Source: Candidatus Saccharimonadota bacterium (GTDB lineage: Bacteria; Patescibacteriota; Saccharimonadia; Saccharimonadales; Saccharimonadaceae). From it: DNA of 10,460 bases. The position numbers and the translations under genes are program-made. The stretch lies in assembly GCA_030528815.1 (NCBI GenBank), contig JAUMYE010000028.1:1-10460 (forward strand), in the 5' to 3' direction. Position 1 is the first letter of the stretch; the number at the start of each line of letters is the position of its first letter. This document shows positions 6,092-10,460 of this stretch, one piece after another. Under the pieces are notes generated by a model that worked only from the letters and a program-made list of their open reading frames with translations, ran no database searches and was not told the DNA's origin.

Positions 6092-6806
6092 TCTTAGTCG
6101 AACGTTCTACGCATTTTACAATATACAAAATCTCGTCAATCAAATCGTCCGCCCCTTTAACTTTGAGCGCTAGTTCCGCCTGCCCGGTCTGCATAATACG
6201 CATGAGCTTGATATGCTCAGCATTAACCCTACCAGCCTTCGCCGGCATCAATGCCACGCTTTCTTCATCCCAATAATATCTACCGTCAGCCACCAACTTA
6301 TCACCATTCGCATCAAAGCGCAGGTTCACGTCTTCACCACTCGCCTTAACCAAATTCAAGCCCCACCAAGCTCTCAGAACGTCTTTCCAACGCCCAGAGC
6401 CTTCTTCTACACGTTTCTGCATCGCACGGAAGCTCTGCTGCACAATATCAAAGAAATCTGGCGAATCCACATGCTCTGCGCGCGCATTTACCGCTCGCAT
6501 CAGCTCGCCACCTTGCTCGATCAAGTCCAAATCTTTGACTAGACCATCATAATATTCCAGCAGTCTCGCACCGGTCAAAATCCCCAGCTCACCACGTCCG
6601 TTATGAATCAAAACATCTGATACTGAAAATAATTCGATACCACCTGCCAGCCTAGATTTTTCTTTCCTCGCACCACGCGCAATCACGCTACGTTTTCCGT
6701 CTGGCGTCAAAAGCTGCAAAATCCTATCCGCCTCGCCATAATCCGTACGCCTTAAAACTATTGCGCGCGTCCTAGTATCCCGACCAGTATTTTGTTTATC
6801 AGTCAT
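6087..6806 (-). CDS. recO: DNA repair protein RecO
   Basis: RecO binds single-stranded DNA, anneals strands and, with RecR, helps load RecA in the RecF pathway. The 239-residue product starts with the typical OB-fold region: T-R-A-I-V-L-R-R-T-D-Y-G-E-A-D-R-I at about 13-29, then the L-T-P-D-G-K-R and RGARKEKSRL segments, where RecO proteins have a conserved basic G-A-R-x-x-x-S motif. A helical C-terminal domain follows (about 85-239). The four-Cys zinc motif found in many RecO proteins is absent; only one Cys is seen, near the end. Length is normal for the family. The start overlaps the receiver gene by 8 bp and has a strong GGAGG at 6813-6817, 6 nt upstream, inside the receiver coding sequence. 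It is the third gene of the kinase-receiver-recO unit. Confidence 0.9.
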   Translation of the reverse strand: MTDKQNTGRDTRTRAIVLRRTDYGEADRILQLLTPDGKRSVIARGARKEKSRLAGGIELFSVSDVLIHNGRGELGILTGARLLEYYDGLVKDLDLIEQGGELMRAVNARAEHVDSPDFFDIVQQSFRAMQKRVEEGSGRWKDVLRAWWGLNLVKASGEDVNLRFDANGDKLVADGRYYWDEESVALMPAKAGRVNAEHIKLMRIMQTGQAELALKVKGADDLIDEILYIVKCVERSTKI

Positions 6807-7164
6807 TTGCCGCCTCCGTCAGGCTATATTTCACCATATCAAGCAAAGACCTTGGTGTCATTGTTGCTTTATTTAGATATCCTGCAATCCCGTATTCTTT
6901 CGAAAAATCCCCCATCTCAACACTGGACACCAAAAGCACCGGAACCTTCTCAAGCTCCGTGAAGCTGCGCATTTCATGAATCACGGCAAAGCCAGTCGGC
7001 CCAGTCAAAAGCACATCCAAAAGCACGAGATCTGGCACCTGCTCATCCATCGCCGCAATCGCCTCTACGCCATCATGGAAGCAAGACAAATCGTAGCCCT
7101 TCAAAATGCGCTTGTAGTAGCTCTCCCAGCCCCTATCATCCTCAATTACAAAAACCTTCTTCAT
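6799..7164 (-). CDS. CheY-like stand-alone response regulator receiver
   Basis: A 121-residue single receiver domain with no output domain. The acidic pocket is D9-D10 after the first strand, the phosphoacceptor is D50 in LVLLD-VLLTGPTG, the switch Ser is S80 or S81 (LLVSS), and the conserved Lys is K99 (Y-L-N-K). All active-site residues are present, so it should accept phosphate from the kinase just upstream. Its ATG shares one base with the kinase stop (TAATG), implying coupled translation and a matched pair. Lacking a DNA-binding domain, it probably works by protein contact; the target is unknown. Its stop TGA is followed directly by an in-frame TAA, so it ends here under either meaning of UGA. 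It overlaps recO by 8 bp. Confidence 0.92.
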   Translation of the reverse strand: MKKVFVIEDDRGWESYYKRILKGYDLSCFHDGVEAIAAMDEQVPDLVLLDVLLTGPTGFAVIHEMRSFTELEKVPVLLVSSVEMGDFSKEYGIAGYLNKATMTPRSLLDMVKYSLTEAAND

Positions 7165-7865
7165 TAGACCAAACTTAGCTGACCACTAACATTAAGCTCG
7201 ACATAAAAACTCGTTCCGTCACGATGACGAACCAAGCCAAATTTACCATTCATATAATTTGTAAACTTCGCCGCAATATAAAGACCGAGTCCAGAACTGC
7301 CAGGACGCATCGAAATATCCATCGGGCGGCCAACCAAACCCTTCCTAATCTCACGCCAAATCTTTGTCGGAATCGCCGGGCCATAATCTCTCACCTCGAC
7401 ACGAATCCTATCCGTACTTTTATCCGAAATAATAATCTCGCTCGGCAAATCCTCGCCACCATAATTCATGGCGTTGATACAAAAATTATATAAAACCGAA
7501 TAGAGTAGCTGCGGATTCGCAATCACGAGGCGTCTACGATTCCTGTAATAAACTTTAAGTTCACGACGATTAAACTGGAATAGTTTCCAAAGTTCGTTTA
7601 CAACATCATCGCAAACCACGCGTGGATTAACTGGCTCCATCTCGAACAAAGCATCATCAAGACGAGCGACCTTTATCATATCTTCAACCTGGCGAAGCGC
7701 ACGTTCGCTAGTTGCAGCAATCTGGCGACCAATTTCATTGACGCCTTCTTTCGAATCTTCAAGCTCTAGAGATAAGGCAAGCTGCCGCATCAAACTAAGC
7801 GGCGCTTTTAGCTCGTGCGCAACAACGATTGCGCCAGAATTAGCGCTAAATACCTCACTCTCCAT
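7164..7865 (-). CDS. Sensor-less soluble histidine kinase (HisKA + HATPase)
   Basis: A 233-residue two-component kinase. The H-box is V-V-A-H17-E-L-K-A-P-L, the N-box N127-x-x-x-N131-A, the G1 box D160-Y-G and the G2 box G-S-S-G-L-G-L near 189-195, so dimerisation and ATP-binding modules are complete. What is missing is everything in front: only 16 residues precede the phospho-His, with no membrane helix, PAS or HAMP domain. An in-frame TAG four codons upstream of the ATG shows the short N-terminus is not a wrong start choice. It must be controlled through partner proteins or constitutively. It is the first gene of an overlapping unit with the receiver and recO. A -10-like TAGAAT lies 6 nt before the ATG and no clear Shine-Dalgarno site is seen. 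Confidence 0.93.
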   Translation of the reverse strand: MESEVFSANSGAIVVAHELKAPLSLMRQLALSLELEDSKEGVNEIGRQIAATSERALRQVEDMIKVARLDDALFEMEPVNPRVVCDDVVNELWKLFQFNRRELKVYYRNRRRLVIANPQLLYSVLYNFCINAMNYGGEDLPSEIIISDKSTDRIRVEVRDYGPAIPTKIWREIRKGLVGRPMDISMRPGSSGLGLYIAAKFTNYMNGKFGLVRHRDGTSFYVELNVSGQLSLV

Positions 7866-7871
7866 GTCTCT

Positions 7872-7877
7872 ATTCTA
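7872..7877 (-). promoter_or_regulatory. Possible -10 box of the kinase-receiver-recO operon (leaderless)
   Basis: TAGAAT ends 6 nt before the ATG at 7865, so any transcript from it would begin at or very near the start codon. The -35 region is not convincing, so this is a weaker case than the one at 8713-8741. Confidence 0.4.
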
Positions 7878-7920
7878 CACTAAAAAGAATCAAAAACAGA
7901 GAATCCCCCCTGTAAAATTT

Positions 7921-8706
7921 CTAGAACATATTATTGCGTTTGAGACTCTTCAAAACGAGCTCATAATCGTCTTCGTAAGTATCTGCATCGGTCTGTAAGA
8001 TTGCAGTCTTATCGTTGATTTCTACAAGTACAACGCTGCCCGTAATACCTTCGTCAATCGTACCGTCATAGCGAATCATTGAGACGCCATTGTCGGACTT
8101 TGTCGTACCGCCAACAACAGCCGTTAAACCTTCATTGTTATTATATTCCGCCTGAACCTCAGTATATTGACGATCAACAATCTTTAGCCTCAAGGCATAG
8201 CGCGAGCTTTCCTTATCGGTTGGCAAAACTTCAGATGGCCTAAAGTATGCAGAATACTCACTACGATTCGAGCCGTCTTCGTCTACGTAAACACTCCAAG
8301 TTCTTGGATAAGTAAAGCTTAGCGCGCCCAAATCACTCGGAACACCCTTGAATTCAATAAATGGTTTCTTATCTTCTTCGAGATAGCGAGCATCATCTTC
8401 TTGCTGCTGTTCAAGCTTGCCGGATTCAATTGCTTTTGCAGTCCATGATTCGCTATTTAGATCAATATCGCGGGATTTCAAGAAGAAAATCAGCAGTGCG
8501 ATAATTGCAGCCGACGCAAGCAAACAACCAATAACAAGCGCAATAAGCCTTCCAAGAGCGCCAGAATCACGGCGTTTGAACTTAGACGTATCAAGATCAC
8601 CGCCTGGTTGCATGTTGGCAGGATTTTTTATAGTGGGATTATTAACACCCACATTTGGAGCCGAACCATAAGGGTTCGCATAAGGATTAACCGAATTCGG
8701 ATTCAT
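7921..8706 (-). CDS. Single-pass membrane protein with PsbP/Mog1-like outer domain; function unknown
   Basis: 261 residues. The first 40 are rich in Asn, Pro and Gly (MNPNSVNPYANPYG...), followed by a basic K-F-K-R-R cluster and one membrane helix at about 52-76. The helix has a basic flank on its N-side, so the N-terminus is probably cytoplasmic and residues 80-261 face outward. The outer part has an acidic Q/E/D-rich linker (98-113) and then an alpha/beta domain. A 'F-T-Y-P-R-T-W-S-V-Y' segment at 131-140 resembles the 'Y-P-x-x-W' start of PsbP/Mog1-like domains seen in many Gram-positive surface proteins. It is next to no obvious partner. It has a well-formed promoter with no room for a leader. 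The gene is certain; the domain name is a guess. Confidence 0.85.
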   Translation of the reverse strand: MNPNSVNPYANPYGSAPNVGVNNPTIKNPANMQPGGDLDTSKFKRRDSGALGRLIALVIGCLLASAAIIALLIFFLKSRDIDLNSESWTAKAIESGKLEQQQEDDARYLEEDKKPFIEFKGVPSDLGALSFTYPRTWSVYVDEDGSNRSEYSAYFRPSEVLPTDKESSRYALRLKIVDRQYTEVQAEYNNNEGLTAVVGGTTKSDNGVSMIRYDGTIDEGITGSVVLVEINDKTAILQTDADTYEDDYELVLKSLKRNNMF

Positions 8707-8712
8707 AACAAA

Positions 8713-8741
8713 ATTATATAAAAGCTAAAGCGATTTCGCAA
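8713..8741 (-). promoter_or_regulatory. Promoter producing a leaderless mRNA for the 7921-8706 gene
   Basis: TTGCGA (8736-8741), a 17-nt spacer and TATAAT (8713-8718), which ends 6 nt before the ATG at 8706. Transcription would start at or next to the A of the ATG. There is no Shine-Dalgarno sequence. This is the clearest leaderless promoter in the window. Confidence 0.7.
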
Positions 8742-8746
8742 GGCAA

Positions 8747-8953
8747 CTATTTACTAAAATCTTTGTCAATAACGGTGATTTCGTTCTTTAATTCATTCAA
8801 ATCTTTTTCAATTTCTTGAGCCAAAGAATTGAGCTTTTTATAACGATCAGCCGCTTCGTCGAGCTGAAATTCGTCCGAATAAAACCAGTCGACGCCAGCT
8901 TTAAGCTCGTCGATCTTTTTGCTAATTTTCTTATTGTCGCTACTTGCTGTCAT
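8747..8953 (-). CDS. xseB: Exodeoxyribonuclease VII small subunit
   Basis: XseB binds the large subunit XseA in a complex that degrades single-stranded DNA to oligonucleotides. The 68-residue, wholly helical and charged product fits the family's usual 60-80 residues, with a two-helix hairpin pattern: I-D-E-L-K-A-G-V-D-W-F at about 14-24, then L-D-E-A-A-D-R-Y-K-K-L at 31-41, where XseB proteins have their 'L-E-x-A-x-x-x-Y-x-x-G/L' segment. It begins 10 nt after the xseA stop with AAGGA 4 nt before its ATG, so the two subunits are made from one mRNA. The xseA neighbour makes the identification firm even though the protein is short. Confidence 0.92.
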   Translation of the reverse strand: MTASSDNKKISKKIDELKAGVDWFYSDEFQLDEAADRYKKLNSLAQEIEKDLNELKNEITVIDKDFSK

Positions 8954-8963
8954 AAAATCCTTT

Positions 8964-10058
8964 CTAATTCCTATCCTTAATTTCTTTAATTTCTGCCTTA
9001 ATCATCTTCTTGTTTGTTGTAATATCTACAACACTCCCTACGTCGAGTTTGCCACTAATTATCGCGTAACCACGCTGCAAAACCTTCTCAGGGTCAAACT
9101 GTTCTAGGACGCGCAAAATACCCTCGATATCTCTTTGGAATGTTGTAATCTTTACATCAATTTGACGCTTCGCTTCAAGCTTCAAATCTCTAATTTCTCT
9201 GTGTTTTTCATCAATTCTGGTATTAAGCAAATTATTTATACGCTGGATGTTCCCCCAGCTTGCATCGATAATTTCGTTCTTGTCCCTAGACAGCATCTGG
9301 GCTGCGTTACTTGGCGTCGAAGCCACAACGTCAGCCGCCAAATCGCAAAGGCTTTCGTCAATTTCATGACCAATACCCGTAATAACCGGGATCTTACTGG
9401 CCGCCACAGCGCGAACCAACTTCTCATCGTTAAACACTGCAAGGTCATCAGCGCTACCGCCACCACGAATCAAGGCAATCACCTGCACTTCGCTACGCTC
9501 GTTAAAATATTGCAAAGCACGAATAATCTGATCGGCCGCAACCTCGCCCTGCACCTGCGTATGTGCCACCTGGACCTTCAGACCACCCCAACGTTCATTC
9601 AAAATCTTGCAAAAATCCGCATAGCCTGCCGCCTGCGTACTAGAAATCACGCCAATTTCACTAATCTCACTCGGAAGAGGACGCTTACGCTCTGGCTTAA
9701 ATAAGCCTTCTTCGGACAACTTCTTTTTGAGTAGCTCTAAGCTCTTTTTGATACTTCCTTCACCAACCGGCACAACCGCCTGAACCGTCAAAGAAAACTT
9801 GCCCCACTTTGTAAGTTTAGGCAAAGCGCGAATTCTAACTTTCATTCCATCTTCAAGCGGAAAACGGAGCGAAAAAGCCATCATAAAACAGCCCACACTA
9901 GATTCAGCATCCTTCAAATCAAAGAATACATACTTGCCCTGATTGAGTTTAAAGTTCGCAACTTCACCCTCGATAATTGCGCCCGTGAAGGCGTTTTCGA
10001 TAATCTGGTTACAAATTGCCTGAAATTCTGTAACTGAATATACGACAGGGTTATCCAT
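8964..10058 (-). CDS. xseA: Exodeoxyribonuclease VII large subunit (short form)
   Basis: Catalytic subunit of exonuclease VII. Residues 1-100 form the OB-fold that grips single-stranded DNA, starting with the usual V-Y-S-V-T-E-F. The catalytic core follows: I-S-S-T-Q-A-A-G-Y-A-D148, R198-GGGSADDL, and G-I-G-H231-E-I-D234 leading into T-P-S-N-A-A. These match the Asp, Arg, His and Asp residues required in the E. coli enzyme. The C-terminal D-P-E-K-V-L-Q-R-G-Y-A-I-I segment (322-334) is present. At 364 residues it is about 90 shorter than the E. coli protein. The loss is in the coiled-coil (about 256-320), which carries the XseB-binding arm, so the complex may be more compact. The ATG lies 1 nt after the stop of the preceding gene, with AAGG just upstream. 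Confidence 0.96.
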   Translation of the reverse strand: MDNPVVYSVTEFQAICNQIIENAFTGAIIEGEVANFKLNQGKYVFFDLKDAESSVGCFMMAFSLRFPLEDGMKVRIRALPKLTKWGKFSLTVQAVVPVGEGSIKKSLELLKKKLSEEGLFKPERKRPLPSEISEIGVISSTQAAGYADFCKILNERWGGLKVQVAHTQVQGEVAADQIIRALQYFNERSEVQVIALIRGGGSADDLAVFNDEKLVRAVAASKIPVITGIGHEIDESLCDLAADVVASTPSNAAQMLSRDKNEIIDASWGNIQRINNLLNTRIDEKHREIRDLKLEAKRQIDVKITTFQRDIEGILRVLEQFDPEKVLQRGYAIISGKLDVGSVVDITTNKKMIKAEIKEIKDRN

Positions 10059-10059
10059 T

Positions 10060-10460
10060 TTAGGCCTTCGTCTCGACTTCTTTTGCTTCAGGTTTAGAAG
10101 CCTCTTCGGCCTTTTCTTCTGTTGGCTTTTCCTTAACGAAATGAGCTTTTTGCTCTTCTAGAGATTCTCTAGCAGCATCAGCTTTCAAAGCCTCTTCCTC
10201 TTTACGGCGACGCTCTTCTTCTTTGCGCTCCATTTCGCGTACCTTACCAACATCAAAGCGACTATCGCTAGACATAAGCGCCTGCTGATAGAATCCAAGG
10301 CCGCTCATAATTGTGAGCGTCAAAACTACGATACGGGTCACAATAACTACAATCGTTGCAATCGAAAGATCTACGCCAGTAGCCACCAAAACCGCCACAA
10401 AAGCGCCTTCGTAACCGCCAAGACCACCAGGCGTTACCATAACAGTACCTACAACACTAG
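10060..10460 (-). CDS. C-terminal part of a flippase-like membrane protein (PF03706 type; 5' end outside window)
   Basis: The frame is open to the right edge (residues S-V-V-G-T-V before the M at 10440), so the gene starts outside the window and that Met is internal. The P-G-G-L-G-G-Y-E-G-A motif is the signature near the end of the lysylphosphatidylglycerol synthase membrane domain/UPF0104 family, whose members are proposed to move or modify lipids or glycolipids. Two hydrophobic segments follow (around A-F-V-A-V-L-V-A-T-G and I-V-V-I-V-T-R-I-V-V-L-T-L). The last 75 or so residues form a soluble, highly charged tail: an Arg/Glu-rich helix (M-E-R-K-E-E-E-R-R-R-K) that looks like a coiled coil, then a Lys/Glu/Pro/Ala-rich end. 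It is the first visible gene of the xseA-xseB operon, 1 nt from xseA. Confidence 0.8.
   Translation of the reverse strand, partial: SVVGTVMVTPGGLGGYEGAFVAVLVATGVDLSIATIVVIVTRIVVLTLTIMSGLGFYQQALMSSDSRFDVGKVREMERKEEERRRKEEEALKADAARESLEEQKAHFVKEKPTEEKAEEASKPEAKEVETKA

Noticed and set aside
6796..6801. UGA recoding as glycine
   Set aside because: The one UGA stop (receiver gene) is followed at once by UAA, so it is uninformative, but no in-frame UGA occurs in any gene, including the Gly-rich 1132-codon surface gene. Recoding is therefore unlikely.
7866..7920. Terminator between the 7921-8706 gene and the kinase gene
   Set aside because: I looked for a stem with a T-tract on the minus strand and found only short palindromes around TTCTAGAA, so read-through into the kinase operon cannot be excluded.
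8719..8741. Possible terminator after xseB
   Set aside because: The only pairing (GCG-AAAT-CGC) is three base pairs and is also the -35 region of the next gene, too weak to call.
9135..9704. Plus-strand 189-residue frame
   Set aside because: It is the antisense shadow of xseA, which has all its catalytic motifs in the minus frame.
1..10460. CRISPR arrays, tRNA or rRNA genes, insertion sequences
   Set aside because: No regularly spaced identical repeats, no cloverleaf or rRNA-like segment and no transposase were seen. Nearly all of the window is accounted for by coding sequence.

Overview
The window looks like a stretch of a small-genome Candidate Phyla Radiation bacterium, most likely Candidatus Saccharibacteria (TM7). 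This is an inference from the compact housekeeping genes (short XseA, 68-residue XseB, single-chain GlyRS), the tight gene packing, and the large secreted Cna_B-type protein next to small uncharacterised membrane proteins. All frames read through with the standard code and no in-frame UGA replaces glycine. That argues against the UGA-recoding Absconditabacteria and Gracilibacteria. The assignment is not proven by any marker gene here.

Layout. Positions 1-3397 (minus) hold the first 1132 codons of a very large secreted surface protein, open to the window edge. It has a signal peptide, a thioester-domain-like head, then eight full Cna_B-type repeats and the start of a ninth. Every full repeat keeps a candidate Lys/Glu/Asn isopeptide triad, and most carry a Cys pair. 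A 253-bp divergent region (3398-3650) holds two good promoters and a leader hairpin. It separates the surface protein from a plus-strand four-helix membrane protein (3651-4091). That gene converges on glyS through two back-to-back terminators (4106-4165).

From 4171 to the right edge everything is on the minus strand. In transcription order from the right: the C-terminal end of a flippase-like (PF03706) membrane protein, xseA, xseB, a single-pass membrane protein with a PsbP/Mog1-like outer domain, a sensor-less histidine kinase, a CheY-like receiver, recO, a small beta-rich (PH-like?) protein, and glyS. The flippase fragment, xseA and xseB are packed as an operon. The kinase, receiver and recO genes overlap and look translationally coupled.

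Two things stand out. One is the surface protein, which may combine covalent cross-links of two or three chemistries and could act in attachment of an epibiont to its host. The other is the expression architecture. Several genes on the minus strand have a -10 box only 6-9 nt before the start codon, implying leaderless or nearly leaderless mRNAs, while the surface gene and its divergent neighbour have normal leaders with Shine-Dalgarno sites. No RNA genes, CRISPR arrays or insertion sequences were seen, and no gene-free stretch exceeds 300 bases.
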